From: Sipunculus nudus
Lineage: Eukaryota; Annelida; Sipuncula; Golfingiida; Sipunculidae
Length of the DNA stretch: 64,000 nt
NCBI GenBank assembly: GCA_026874595.1
Contig: CM049311.1
Location: 60,888,453 to 60,952,452 of the forward strand
Direction of reading: 5' to 3'
Shown here piece by piece: positions 1 through 13,016 of this stretch; position 1 is the first letter of the stretch; each line of letters opens with the position of its first letter. Below the pieces are notes generated by a model. The model saw only the letters and a list, made by a program, of their open reading frames with translations. It was not told the DNA's origin and made no database searches. The translations under genes and the position numbers were made by a program.

Positions 1-1230
1 TAATGCAGAGATCACTATGATTCTTTGCATGGATATTGATTATGGAGTGTTTCATCAGTTTTTGCAGACTGGTGGTGCCACCTATATTTTATTCAATTTT
101 TCGAATTTTTTTCTCTATTTTTGAGACCTTTAAGGATGCTGTCATCTGTTAACGTGGCAAAAATTGTAACAACTGGACCTAGAGTCTTCATTTTTGTCAT
201 GCTAGGAGGCCTATGAAAAGTGTCTGTGGAAACCTGAAATTAGGTCTCTGTTACCCATATCCTTCAAGCTAAAGGACTCCAAAGTACCCCTCAGAATAAT
301 GGAAAATTTGATACAAAAGCTGAAGTATCTGAACAACTGATGCAGAGATCACCATGATTCTTTGCATGGATATTGACCATTAAGTGTTTTTATTAGTTTC
401 TGCTGACTGGTGGAGCCACATGTATTTTTTTTAAAGTTTACACATTTTTTCTCTATTTTTTAAATATATATAAAAACAGACACAATCTTGGTATGTTGGT
501 TAATCGGTTTGATGCTACAGTTGAATGGGTATATACTACCATTCAGATGATAAAATTTCCTTTTGCGAATCTCTTCCTTGTCAGCTGAGCGTCATGACCC
601 ATGGGTCACTTGTTTTTGTATAGTATTAGCTCAGATGACTATACATCTGAGCTATAGTGATCATGCTTCCATGTCAATCATCTGTCTGGCGGTCTGACTG
701 TCTGTTAACAGTGCACAAATCATAATCCTTGGATGGACCTAGAAATTTCTAACTTATTATCCAGTGGGGTTCTTGAAATATCTCCTTGAAAACTTTAAAC
801 TAGGTCATAGCAAGTTATGGTTCCTGTTTGCACAAACCAAAAAGTAATTCTCTTGTTAATCAAATTTTATACAAAAACTCCAGTATCTCTCTCAATATTT
901 AATTTGTCATGAATCTTGTTTTGTAATAATCATTGACAGTTACTTTATTTGCTAAGTACAAGTTACACCACATGTATTTTTTTCCATTTTCATCCATTTT
1001 TACATGTATTTTAGACCGCCAAATTACAGCAATGGTGTCAGTTTCTCAACTGTGGTTTGATCAAGCATCTTGAAACCTGGTGTGTTTTGAGACCAAAACA
1101 ATGGTGCCAGTTTCTCAGCTTCAGCTTCATCTCTGTCCAGAAACCTGGTATGCATATTGATCATAACTAGTTTTATTAGGTTATAATGACTGGTGGTGCC
1201 ACCTCATAAATCATCTGTGCAATTGGGATT
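1..1230. repeat. Diverged tandem repeat, about three copies
   Basis: A block starting with TGCAGAGATCAC at position 4 recurs at position 341, a 337-bp offset, with the same downstream order: ATGATTCTTTGCATGGATAT, then ACTGGTGG(T/A)GCCAC, then a T-rich tract. A third, more diverged copy starts near 790 and shares the ATACAAAA...AGTATCT segment and the CCACATGTATTTTTTT segment. The module TGGTGGTGCCACCT recurs near 1190. No open frame of interest lies here. It reads as old repetitive DNA of unknown family, cut by the left edge of the window, so its full unit cannot be defined. Confidence 0.7.
595..608. repeat. Perfect 14-bp palindrome TGACCCATGGGTCA, copy 1
   Basis: TGACCCATGGGTCA equals its own reverse complement. 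It sits in the context GCTGAGCGTCA...CTTGTTTTT and recurs at 1394-1407 in a matching context. The half-sites resemble nuclear-receptor half-sites (GGGTCA) arranged as an everted pair spaced by two bases. That resemblance is pattern only; the palindrome may simply be part of the repeat. Confidence 0.6.
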
Positions 1231-1393
1231 AAAGATTAAATCAAGGTCTTCCATGGGCAGGTCATTATCAGGTAGCCAGTTTGTCTGCAGTGACTGTCCA
1301 GGACAGTTTTTAGATGTTGAACATATTGCCCTTGTTTAGGCCAACATTTTTGCACATGCAGGGACATATTACCAATCCCATAGCTGAGCATCA

Positions 1394-1407
1394 TGACCCA
1401 TGGGTCA
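1394..1407. repeat. Perfect palindrome TGACCCATGGGTCA, copy 2
   Basis: This is the second copy of the palindrome seen at 595. Here it extends to 16 bp (1393-1408, ATGACCCATGGGTCAT) and is preceded by the same AGCTGAGC(A/G)TC segment, so the two sites belong to duplicated blocks. Confidence 0.6.
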
Positions 1408-2137
1408 TTTGTTACTTTTTGGTGGCCTGTGGCAGGTCCTTGATATCCAGTGAAAAACTCTGTGCTCACATCAGTTGCCTAAAGCCTAGTAAAAGTGTAG
1501 AGGTCAGAAATGGCAATCAAAAGGCCCATAATGACCAAGAGCAGATCAGATTCATTTCTGACCTTCAGACAAAATGATACAATCCAAGCCCCAAACAAAG
1601 CAGGATGATTGGCTTACCACGTACTGTGCTGTTTTCAAGTAAATTGTTTTAAACAGTGTTACACTGTTAGTCCCTTGTATCAGCTGGTAGCACTGATCAG
1701 ATGAAAAAGGATTCACAAAGGTGCAGGGTCTGCGTAAACTAAGGGACATCAGTTCAGCATCTTTTTTGATGAGATATCAATCTGAAGCCCCAAGATTTAT
1801 GTGCTCAGTGTTCCACTGCATTGAAACATATATATATATTTATATGCATCATGATTGTACATATATAGGATTTGAAGCAAATTTTGGAACAATACACACA
1901 TACTGGTATACTATATGATTTCAAAGCATAATGTGGCTATTTTATCTTCATAATTTATATGATCTGCATGGTCAGCTCCTCCATATAATTGATATTTGGT
2001 AATGGAAAAGCTCAAGTTTAATGGAAACATTTCTTTTTTTTTTTTTTTTAGATGTTTTGGGGAATGTAATTTTTTTACGCCTGTCAATGACGTGACGTAT
2101 TTTATGGTATACTCACTGTCCATCCATTTAATTTTAG

Positions 2138-2560
2138 TATTGCTGCGATAACCTACTGGGGCTTTAATGGATTTTCACGAAACTCACCATAACTACTAAC
2201 CAATAGATTTTCTCACCCTAGTTCAGTTATGGGCAAATCCACACATATTTATAAGGTCAGAGGTCCATAGGCTACTTTGTGGTGTTGCTGCGATTACTTA
2301 TGAGGAATATGATGGATTTTAAATAACTCTACAGAAAAGTTGATCAGTAAAATATCTCACCTAAGTTCAATTTAAAGCAAAATCCATGCATATGTAATGA
2401 TATTAGAGGTCACCACACTTTGGTGGCACCACCCTGAATTACCAAAAATCTTATGGTTTTTCATATAACTCATGATAAGTATTAACCAATATAGTTTCTC
2501 ACCTGAATTACATTTCACAGCAAATTCACGCATATTTAATGAAGTCAGAGGTCACAAAAT
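2138..2560. repeat. Three-copy tandem repeat, unit about 145 bp
   Basis: TTGCTGCGATAACCTA near 2139 is repeated as TTGCTGCGATTACTTA at 2284, and a third unit begins near 2430. Each unit then has a TAATGGATTTT or TATGGTTTTTC segment, a TCTCACC(C/T) segment, a GCAAATCCA/GCAAATTCA segment and an end of the form GTCAGAGGTC(A/C)A. The units are diverged, so the expansion is old. No coding potential is visible. Confidence 0.7.
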
Positions 2561-3752
2561 ATGCAATGTGCATATTATGCACCATTTGCAGTGCTATTGT
2601 TCATAATTGGCTACCAAAAGTTATGTCATATTAAAAGCACAGTGAACAGAAAGATTGATAATGTTTTGTAATATTTTTCCAGAAAAGTTTCTTCAAGATA
2701 TTGAATATAATAAACATGGACCTTTTAATAATATTATCATTTTTTCAGATTTACCAGATGTTGGTGTTCCTTAGACTACCACAAACTGAGCAGGGCATTT
2801 CTTATAATTTCATAAACTTCATTCTTCTATGACTAAACCTACCTGTTATTTGTTCAGGTCTCACACTCTCAACAGTTCTGTCTTTATCAACAAAATAGAT
2901 AAGTGAATGGAATTTTAACAGACTGCTGTTCCTTGTCAAAGACAATGTTTCTGACATGATTTCCTGTGTTCATGCAAGAACTGGTGTCTCAATTTGGTGC
3001 AATATTTTCAGTTCCACAAGCCTGCATATTAGTCATCTCATAATCTCTTTCTCCACACAACTGAATCAAATTAAAATTAAGACTGAGACACTGAAAATTG
3101 TTGTGGTTTTATGGACAAATAATTTGCTTTGTGAACATTTTTATCTCTTATTAAGGGTATATTTTATTTTTATGTGTTGATATGTAATAAAATAGGTTTC
3201 ATTTAAGGTTAGCTTGAATGAAAATTAGTATTTTGGATACCAGTGAAAATGAAAGTGACTGGGAAATAACTAGGAAATTAAAAAGAGCTGTTTGGTTAAC
3301 ACACATCTTCTGAAACACTGTGCATCGATCTACATAAAAATAATCAGTATGTGTGTTTCTGTGTATATCTGTTTTTGTCATTTCAAAATAGCATAGTTTT
3401 CACTTCTCCTTCGTTTTCTTTGTATATGTTTGGGTCTCTATAAAAAATGTAAATGACACTTGTGAAGAATACTTTCATGAGCTGTGTTAAACAGATGAAA
3501 TTGTATTTGTAGTTATGTCATGTCCTGCAAAATTCATCTTCAAATATAAGTTTAAGCTATTTTAAAACTAAGATTAATCTTAATATTCTGTAGATACAGT
3601 ATATTTCATGATAATATAGATGGTACATAAAACAATCCATTAATAATCAATGATCAGACACTTTTTATCTTTCAGGATGATTTTTCAACTATTACAACGA
3701 TTCCTACCTCTAATTATTATATGTTACATTCCATAAAATCATTAAAATTATT
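2561..3752. other. AT-rich gene-free stretch
   Basis: I see no gene, convincing splice-bounded exon or repeat here. Open frames are short and of low-complexity composition. Confidence 0.5.
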
Positions 3753-4080
3753 GCCTCCACCAGGAGTCTAGGTTTTTATCCTCTTTTGTGTATGTGTGTG
3801 TTTGTATAATTGACTGAAACAGAACTCCTGCAATGAATGGAATCTCATGAAATTTTCAGGGCACCTTAAGAATTGAGTTCGATTAGATTTTGGTGTGCAT
3901 CAGGCATTGGTGTGCATCAGGCACATTTTCGGGATTCAGATATATCATTAAGGAGTATTCACAAATGTAGTCACTTGTGCACGAATGAAACTTGGAATAT
4001 GGGCTGATTAAGTGAAATCAAACACAGTTTTGAGAGCATCCCACAAGAGGAACCCCAACATGGTGGAGGCTTGCATTCCA
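3753..4080 (+). mobile_element. Short inverted-repeat element, copy A
   Basis: The block is bounded by GCCTCCACCA (3753-3762) and its perfect reverse complement TGGTGGAGGC (4061-4070). A relative of the same sequence lies in the opposite orientation at 32057-32340, sharing segments such as GGAATATGGGC, GAGCATCCCACA and GAACCCC(C/A)ACATGGTGGAGG. Homology between the copies continues about 9 bp past the right inverted repeat, so the true ends may lie slightly outside. Internally, TTGGTGTGCATCAGGCA is duplicated in tandem near 3890-3924. There is no transposase, so it would be a non-autonomous element of unknown family. Confidence 0.65.
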
Positions 4081-4224
4081 TAGAATGCATGATAACTGGT
4101 TTTGATTGAGCATTGTTTTTTCACATAATAGCAAAAGTTTTTGTTTAAATTGTGTAGATTAATTACAGATGTGCCATAAGTAATCTATACTTGTTTTACA
4201 ATAATCACATTATCTTAGAAAAAG

Positions 4225-4418
4225 CAGGCGCAGATCCTGGAGGGGGGGGGGGATGTTTGGGGGTCAAGAGACCCCCACCCCCCTGCTCTCAACCAACAAC
4301 CTTTTTTTTAGACAAATCTTATGCATGACAGGAGGTTTTGGGCTTAGGACAGCCCCCTGCTCTCAACCAACGACCTTTTTTAGACAATTTTTATGCAAGA
4401 CACCCGGATCTGCGCCTG
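4225..4418. mobile_element. MITE with perfect 13-bp inverted ends
   Basis: CAGGCGCAGATCC (4225-4237) and GGATCTGCGCCTG (4406-4418) are exact reverse complements enclosing 194 bp. Inside is an 11-G run facing C-rich sequence, plus an internal duplication of about 74 bp carrying CTGCTCTCAACCAAC, a T-run, TTAGACAA and TTATGCA. No open frame for a transposase exists. Target-site duplication is ambiguous because both flanks are A-rich. Confidence 0.75.
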
Positions 4419-5997
4419 AAAATGATCTAATATATCCTCAGCACATCACAGTCAACATTGTCAAAATTTAATTCAACATGAGTAAACGCATCACTTTTTT
4501 TTATCATTTTTGCTTATCAGGAGCTGCAATTATGGCTTTGAACCAAGGATAGATTAGTTGTACCATATCTATATTATTAGATTTGCTGTTGAAAATGCAC
4601 AAATAAGATATCTATAGCCCTGACCATTGCTTTATATTCCGTCAGTAGATATAAGATGTGCATGTTGGAAATCATATTCCTTACTCATAAGAGAATAATA
4701 TTTGAACAAAATAATTTGTGTACTTTGCATGATTAGGGCTGTAACCATAGCTGGAGCCTGGAGGGAAATACCCTTTCTTCATACAGGAGGTAAACAAGCC
4801 TGTGCCATTCTATTTTTCTGTGTTGTAGTACTTTGTTTCTATATTTACACTCAGGAACCCTTGCACTTGTACATTTCAAAAGAGCACTCCCTTTGAATCA
4901 TTCATACTTGGTGAAACTTACATGTTTTATACACCATTTCATCAATTTGCATAGAGGAAATGCATTGAAATGTATTGCTTGAATGAATAATTAATCAGGC
5001 CCTTATCATGTATTTTTCTCATATATTGTATCACTCTCAAGATAATGCTTTTGGTAGGCATATGTTATATTTGTTGTATTCTGTGAAATCTTTATGTTTT
5101 AGTTTTAAAAATACATCCTGTTTCTTTTTCTTTTGCAACCCCCTACTGTATATAATATATATAAATGTAAACAAAATGTTACAATATAGCATTCATAAAA
5201 CATATACTGTGCATGGTAGGGATGTGCATGTTAGGGAGATTAGAGGACAACAGGGGACAACAGGACAATACTATACCCCACTGCCCCCTACCCCCTTGGT
5301 TTTACAGTACAATATTTCAATGACCACAAGCAATAGAAAGTAAATATATGGATGTAGAGTTCATTGAACTTTGCATACTCATGCCATGTCACTATGTGAC
5401 ACCAGAAATCTACTTCACCTAATAGCCCTGTATGAGAAAGGTATACTCTTTAAGGGATAAACCATTATAGCATCAATAGAACTGGGAGAGGGATTGCAAT
5501 TACGGGCACTTGTGTCAAACTTGAAGTGGCTGATGAACAATTAGCCCTCCTTGGCATAATAATTCCTAGTTTGTGATAATTGGCTTAGATCTGACTCAGA
5601 CATGACCAAATTAAACTTTTCTGATGCAACCAGGCAGGTAGGTACCTGTGGTAATACAATTGAACTAAATGTTATACATATGAGTGTTGCTTCCTTCCTA
5701 ACACAAATTTTCCTGAAGTCTGTTCTGATAATCTTCCATTCATTTTTCCTGGCATGTATTTAGCTTAAGCTTGACTGCATGGTGAGGTATTACAAAAACC
5801 AGGTAATAGAAACGAAACATGATTACTGACTGATAAAGGTATCATAATATCTTTGCATTCAAGAGTCCTTATATTAAATGCAGTTTATTTATATTGTGAG
5901 TTGATTATGTATAAAAAAACTGTACTGATATAGCTTTGTGGAAGTATCGTATTATATTAGGACAAAAAGACTACATTAATATGTAGTGAAAATTTAA

Positions 5998-6000
<3 letters not shown>
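4419..6000. other. AT-rich gene-free stretch
   Basis: No gene, splice-bounded exon or clear repeat is seen. Open frames (for example 5008-5343) are of low-complexity composition and recognisably non-homologous to anything I know. Confidence 0.5.

Positions 6001-6002
<2 letters not shown>

Positions 6003-6072
<70 letters not shown>
6003..6072. repeat. (TA)n microsatellite
   Basis: Nearly pure TA dinucleotide tract with one TG interruption at about 6059. Confidence 0.95.
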
Positions 6073-7410
6073 ATAGAGGAACAAATATTATTAAATGAAT
6101 GTATTGGTAGATATAAGTTCTGAGAATTTGCCTAAATCAAAATGTTTATCATTTATTCATGAAATAGGTACAATTAAATATATGTATGTCTGTGAACATT
6201 TGCAAAAAGGGTGGTATCTATGATTAGTTAAATATGTATATTTCAAGTTAGTGGGACTTTTTGATCCATGGAGAAATTAAAAAAATTGTTTCATCTCATA
6301 ATGTAGCATTGTAACAGGTCAGAATTTCCTGTTAAAAATTGCAGCTGGGAAGTTTAGAATACCTTTACTCAACTTGGATACCTAATATGGCATGTAATTA
6401 ACACTGTAATTGTTAACCTGTTCATTGGACTTATGAGGAGTTTGGGAGGATGGGGCAATTATGTAAGAGCAAGATATGTGTGTATTTCAAAAGGGTACTT
6501 ACAGGAAGCTCAGGTATCAGGTAATACTGCATGGCGAATATATGTTACAAAATGTATTTATGTGTAAAATTAGAGATACACTACTTAATAATACCAGTAG
6601 CCATTAGACCAACCACTCAGCTGTAAAAGAATACATGCATACCATAGGAAATTACCGATCTGAAACCCTGAATCAAGCGTTGAGTACGTTAATGGATGGA
6701 TCTCATGTTGGTCTTATTCAAACATCTTGTTGTCTGGATTTTACTTGAGTAGTATTTTAAATCAACCTTGAAGCTTGATTTAATTGTCATGCTCTGACCA
6801 AGTTGAAAAGAAATGCAAACACCTTTGTCAAGTAATTCATTCTAGGATCACCAAGTCAACAAAATATGCCCTTTTATCATCATATAATTAAACTTTGTAT
6901 GAATGTCGTACATGTACATGTATCACAGTAATGTTTGTTTGCTTAATATTATAAAATCATAAGAAATCAGATGAACATTTAATTAAATCCTTGTCATCAC
7001 TAAAGGATGTTTTGGTTAGAAATTATGAGTGATCATATCTGTTTTTATTTCGATACATTTTCTAAATGTATGATACTAAAGGAACCTTGCATTTCCCTAT
7101 CCCATCAAGTTTCTGACTAACAAGGATGAGAAAGGAGATCGGTGGTTAAAACATATACTGTACTGAAGGTCACAAAGATCAGTTATCTCATATCATATCT
7201 TGTTTATCTGTTTACATAAAACATAAACATCCCTTTTGTGCTGACACGCAAATAATTCCCTTTAATTTATGACAAAAACTAGCATTACAGTCTTTGGGAT
7301 GGGGTTCTGTCATAGACGATTGTATGAGGAAGGATTTTGTCCCTCACCTGCACTTCCCAGCAAGGTCTGCTTAAGTTTTGTGCATCACCAATGTTAGGGG
7401 TGATGCACAG
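6073..7410. other. AT-rich gene-free stretch
   Basis: Nothing recognisable on either strand. Confidence 0.5.
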
Positions 7411-7417
7411 ATGTAAA

Positions 7418-7466
7418 CAAACAGAGAGAGAGAGAGAGCGAGAGAAGTGGGGGGTGGGGGTGGGCA
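7418..7466. repeat. (AG)n plus G-rich low-complexity tract
   Basis: An AGAGAG run followed by GTGGGGGGTGGGGGTGGGC. Confidence 0.85.
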
Positions 7467-8239
7467 CCGGCACCAAGTCAGTTTTATGTCACTGAAAGGT
7501 ATACACACACATTGGTTCATAAAGAAATACATGCATACATGTACACATAATGCCAGTATGTGGTCTCAGAAATAGCTAGTGTCAGCAAATCTGAGACGGA
7601 CAGACAAAAGGTCACCAAGTGTCAGTAAACTTGTTGTTAACTTAACTCACCATGAACAATCTTTATATACAAAGACCATGTCAAAGAAGATTACAGGCCA
7701 AAGGGCCACTTGACCCTCCTATGCTTCCATAGGTCTGATTAACCTGTGTACCTCACGGTTACATACATGTAAATTGTGACCACTTGTGAAATTTTGGATA
7801 TTTGTTTGATGTTTAAGTGGTGAAAGGTTAATTTTACTTTCTACCCAATGTACAGTTCAAGGTGTTAAGGTTTTTATACTCTGGTTGTGGACCAGGTTAA
7901 GTTTCCCAGTGTTTAAAATGTGAAGTCATGGAAGAGTTGGGGGTTTGACATTTTTAAGAATTAGAGTGTCATCAGGATATTTGGTTAATCTTTGTGATTC
8001 TGCTGTGAGACTTCACACACAGATATATATATATATGCACTCATACATACACATACTGAAGAGCTGAATAGCATGACTTCAGGCACCTTTCATTTTGAAA
8101 TTATTTTTATACTCAGATAACCCTTTATTATTGATTCTCTAATTAGATTTTCCTAGTATGTCAAAAATTATGTTTTCTTTCTGTCTGCCTCTCCTTTCCA
8201 TTACTGTCTGTCCATTTGTCGGTCTCTTCGTGTTTTTCC

Positions 8240-8346
8240 TCTGTTTCTCTTTCTTTTTTTTCTCTCTCTATTTCTCTCTCTTTCTGTTTCTCTCTCTTTC
8301 TCTCTCTCTCTATATATATAGATATATGTGTGTGTGTGTGTGTGTT
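8240..8346. repeat. Compound (TC)n-(TA)n-(TG)n microsatellite
   Basis: A T/C-rich tract grading into TCTCTCTC, then TATATATA, then GTGTGTGTGTGTG. Open frames over it are low-complexity artefacts. Confidence 0.9.
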
Positions 8347-9526
8347 TTGCAGTTCATCTGAATATTCAGGCAGGTTTCATATAGATTATGGATTAATGAC
8401 TGCTGCCTTAACCTTTAAGCTATAAAGTCTTAACATTTCAAGTGAGTAGAAGCTTTGACAAAACAGTTTCATCTTTTAAGTGCCTTTAAATACCATCTAA
8501 CACCTGGGGAATTAGGTAACAGTCACAGGATGATATACCATATCAGTACCTATATAGGGACCATCTTTGATTAAAAAAAAAACATTGTCAGACAGAACAC
8601 ATAAAAGTCAGGGTGATCTCTAAAGCAAATCAACCCAAAGGTTTACAGAAGTGATAAATACCTTGGGTGCCTGGCTGCAGTGTTTTATTTCTTTCTCTTT
8701 AATGGAAAGAGTACCACTGAGAATTGGTCTTGATAGGCAGACACTGTCTGTTTTAATGACCACTTCATAAGGTCATACATTTGACTATTCTTACTGCGTA
8801 GCATGGGTCCAGTCAGTGGAAGTGACCACTATTTACAAAACTATTGAGATTCTCATTTCTTGTTGATGCAGCGTTGGCAAGAAGCAATCTCCAGCCAGTC
8901 CCTAATGGCCTTTTACAATGACATATAGTGGCTTCTATTTTCTTTACATCACTGATCTGATTGGCCCCCCAACCCTGTGGATGTCTTGGAGATTTGCTGT
9001 GAGTTAAATTGTTCATGCCCAGTGGTCTTCCTTCAGGGCCCAGTTGATTGTCCTGTTGGGTCTTCCAAGAAGTCAGAGTATGATATTTATATTACATTTA
9101 GTCAGATTTTCTTCCACTTATAATGCAGATGGATATATTTATAAGGGTGCACAAAATTGTTGTTCTGTTAGAATAAGTACTGCCTCTGTTTCTGTTGGAC
9201 CAATTTTCATCAGTCAATGAATAGCATGAAGTTCTCAGTATTTTCGGTGCTCTTGCCTCAATACTTTCAGAAAAGTCATTATTTGTGTTGTAAAAATCCC
9301 TTCAGAAAATTATTACATGTGTTGTAATTAATAATCTGCCTTCTCCCTCCATATGGCTGTGTCCCTGGGTCATAATTACAATTTATTTTGTGTGAAATTA
9401 TTAGTAACTATCAGCTGGTGAGACTTCCATTCAGTCCTTATGCTGTATGTACAATAACTCACTTGATAAATGAGAATGCCATTTCAGACACTGAGGTCCT
9501 CTAAGCTTCCCTGTTATTGCATTGCA
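8347..9526. other. Gene-free stretch
   Basis: No gene or repeat family is recognised. Confidence 0.45.
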
Positions 9527-9718
9527 ACCCAACAGTTCAGACACTGGTTCACCCACCTGTTCTTGCACTGTAACCCAACAGTTCAGACACTGGTCCACCC
9601 AACTGTTCTTGCACTTAAACCCAATAGTTCAGACACTGGTCCACCTAACTGTTCTTGCACTGTAACCCAACAGTTCAGACACTGGTCCACCTAACTGTTC
9701 TTGCACTGTAACCCAAAT
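9527..9718 (+). repeat. 46-bp minisatellite, four copies plus a partial
   Basis: The unit begins ACCCAACAGTTCAGACACTG and continues through a GTCCACC(C/T)AACTGTTCTTG segment. Copies start at 9527, 9573, 9619 and 9665, exactly 46 bp apart, with few mismatches. AACAGTT and AACTGTT within each unit are inverted relative to each other. The open frame across it is a by-product of the repeat, because 46 is not a multiple of three. Confidence 0.9.
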
Positions 9719-12690
9719 ATTCATTGCAAGTCTAGACACTGCAGCCGGTCTGATGACCATGCATGGTAAATCAACAGTTCAGATACTGTGGCACACTTAA
9801 CATCTATGCAGTTTGTCCAGCAGTTAATACTTGTCATAAATGAGATACTGTCACCAACATAACAGAATGTTTGAGGCCTAGAAGACTTAAAGATTGATAT
9901 ATTAAACAAAGACTACATGTTCCCCTCTTATGAAAAAGTTTGACAGATCTGGTCCTGATGGAAATGAGATTTATCCTGATCCATCACTAATAAAAGTCTG
10001 CCAATAAGTCTGCAGTCAAGTCCCTTGGCACAACAAGTGAGGCATTAATTTGTAGAAGAAACAGAGAAACAGTCTTTTCTGTCTGTCCTTCCAGCTGATA
10101 ACTCTTGATCAGGAGATTCAGTTTTGTCTTATAGAGATTTGTGTTGCTATAGATGAAGTCCTTTATCAGTTCAGATATTAAGGTTTAGATGTCAAGGACA
10201 GGAAGATGAGACTTGGGGTCTCTTGATCTTTTTGTACTGTTGATAAATTATTCCTCCCTAGCTGTATTGTCCTGAGTCCATTCATGTTCTTTGTTAGTTT
10301 ATGTCCTTCTTGGCAGTTAATACCAGTTTGTCAAAATGACTATCAACCAAATACTGACACATAAAACACTGTGATATACTGTTGGCTTTATATTCTCAGT
10401 GGTTTTAAATTAGTGTATAGGTTACATTTCTAAGCAAAAAAAAATATTTAAAAAAGTGAAATATTTAAACATATGTTAACAAGGAGAGATATGATGTCAG
10501 TATCTTGTTACAATATAACTGAAGATATACTCATTAAAGGATTCTTCATTCACTCTTATCCTGCTATAATTTGAGGATTTGGCTGTGGTCCAATAAAAGT
10601 GTTATTCATACTAACCTTTGGCCATACAGGTCCCCTTGCCACCAACACTCTCTGCAGATAGATTCTTGCCTGAATACTGTTCTCTGAGTACTGTCATAGC
10701 ATCACATCCCCACACCCATATCAAACCCTGTCAGGTGTATTTCTCCAAGTTTCTTGGAACCATTCCTGGGGGCTGCCATTGTAAAAATAGTGGGTATTCA
10801 TGTACCTTTAGTAACCAGTAACAAAGCTTTGGGTGGCTTGTAACTTATATATTTCCTGGAGGAAGGGATCCAAAACCCTTTGGTGTTTTCTTTTTTCTGG
10901 GGGATATTATCTTGGGCAATTAATATGTAAAACACTGAGACAGAAATGACTGCAATTAATTACCAGGCATTTTCCCTAAGAAATACAATGATAATAATCT
11001 GTTTGAATTAACAAAGATAGACTTTGTTTAACTTCAATTTTCCCAAATGAGCTGTATTTGTCATTGTGGAGGAGCTGTTTTATAGCTTAGCACATTAACC
11101 TAAGGCTATACTATGTAAATTTGTGTGTGTATAGTAATGAATGAAACAAACATAAGGCAAATGTATATAATTCAGAATTCAAACATACTGATATCTCATT
11201 TAAAATAATTCTCCTGTTTTTTTTCACTTTGTAATGGTGTGTTTCTTCTAATATAAATAATGTTTTTATATTTTCTTTCAGATAGAGTCTGCACCACATA
11301 AATTACAGAAGTGATTAATTTAATACAGAAATATATTTCCAAGAAGATTCATTTGATTGTATGCTTGACCTATTATGTACCTCAGTGCTTCCTACATAAT
11401 AGATACAAGCAGAGCTGACTCAGTACATGGAGATATTGATAGATGACAGGTGAGATATCAACTGGGAGAAGAGCGGTGGACTGAATGAATCTGTCTTTGA
11501 TATTATGACTAATGGCTGTAAATATTGATTCTGAAGTCACAGAAAAACTTTCAGGGAGGCTACAGGCTAAAGAGATGGAGACAGTGTATTGTATAACTGA
11601 GGTTGTGTATAGATGCGTTTGATGCAATTAGTAATTAACACATCAACCCTTTGCAATGCAAGGTGTGTGATTCCACCCACAGTCAGTGCAGGTATCAGAG
11701 AAAGTTTCTGTGTTCTCTGCCTTTGTGCAATTAACATGTCTTTATTCTAATTAGCATAATTTTCTCTCACACCTGTAAAGTGTCCTGGTTTAAATTAGCT
11801 GTTCCCAGGTAAGGGCTACCTGCATGAATGTAATGAAAAAAAGTTCAAGTAGGCATGTTCTCTAGACAGGCTAAACTCCTTGTATGGTCTTGCTTCAATG
11901 GTAATCTTTGATCCTTGCAACTTTAATAAAAATATTGCTTTGTTATCTTTTGTTGGGTCAAATGATACCCTGGAGACGCAACATTTATATTGCTATTTTA
12001 ATGCAGTTGATTTATTAGGGGGTCTCTGTCTGTGGAGCTATCCTTATTAGTTATAGGAGAAATACTTTTAACTGGATTTATAGTATAAATATCATTGTGC
12101 ATGTCAATGTTACATTTCCAAACCTGTAAAAGTAAGAATAGAGAAGATTCAGTACTGCAGTTGTCTGCATGTTTTAAGTATGAATTTAATGTGTCTTCTT
12201 GTCTTGATTATTTATTTTTTAATGGTTCATGAATGTCTACTCAAAGTGCAGGTGAAACCAACATTTGTTCATTGTGTTACAATATACAGTATATATATTT
12301 TTTTAAAATAAATGGTTTAAAATAACTTGCCTGTGTCTTGAAATATAGAAAATCTATACTTCAGATCTCTGCTTCACATGAGGTAGGTTATTTGGAAGTA
12401 AATAAAAGTGAGAAAATTACCCGTTTGGTCTAGATGGGGAAGGGTGTAGCCAACTGGAATTTTCCTGTGCTTTGCATTTTTTGTAAGATACATGTGTCCT
12501 CTCCCTGTCACTCCCTGTATTTGCACATCAGAAAAAAGGGAGACAGTGATAGCTATAAGTGGAGGAAAATATTAAATTTTTGTCATGTTTCTGGGGGTGT
12601 CCTATGATTTGATATGATATGTTTAATGTGTCAGTGTTTTTTTTATATACATCAGGGTTTAGGGGTGTAAGGAAATTGTGAAAATGGATA
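9719..12690. other. Gene-free stretch
   Basis: About 3 kb with no recognised gene. CpG is conspicuously scarce. Short open frames (such as 10618-10821) show no motif I recognise. Confidence 0.45.
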
Positions 12691-12699
12691 ATATCCACT

Positions 12700-13016
12700 T
12701 AATACAAAAAAAGCAGCACCAGATTTTGGTAGCTCCCACTGTCTTCCCTTTTACAACTGCAGTCAGAAGAAAAAATTTGGGAGGGGGGGGGGATGGGGTC
12801 CCCCTTTTTCAATTGCCACAACTTTTTTTAAGGGTTTAAGACCAAAGTGGCCTGGACCCCTCCCTTTTTAGACTTGGGGACCTTTTATTTAGGTTTTTCA
12901 TTAGTCTTTCTTGGTTGGACCCCCCCCCCTGTTTTCCTGAAACCCGGATCCGTCCCTGGCTGTTGACCTTAGCAGCCCCCATTCCCCTCTTTCAAGATCC
13001 TGTATCCGTCCCTGCA
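12700..13016. mobile_element. Poly-G/poly-C MITE-like relics ending GGATCCGTCCCTG
   Basis: A G-run (about 12782-12792) faces a C-run (about 12920-12928), and the block closes with CCCGGATCCGTCCCTG at 12944-12958. A second similar end, TATCCGTCCCTG, lies at 13002-13014. The same terminal motif bounds the better-preserved element at 49742-49968. I could not define the left end, so this is probably one or two truncated copies of a short inverted-repeat family. Confidence 0.45.
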
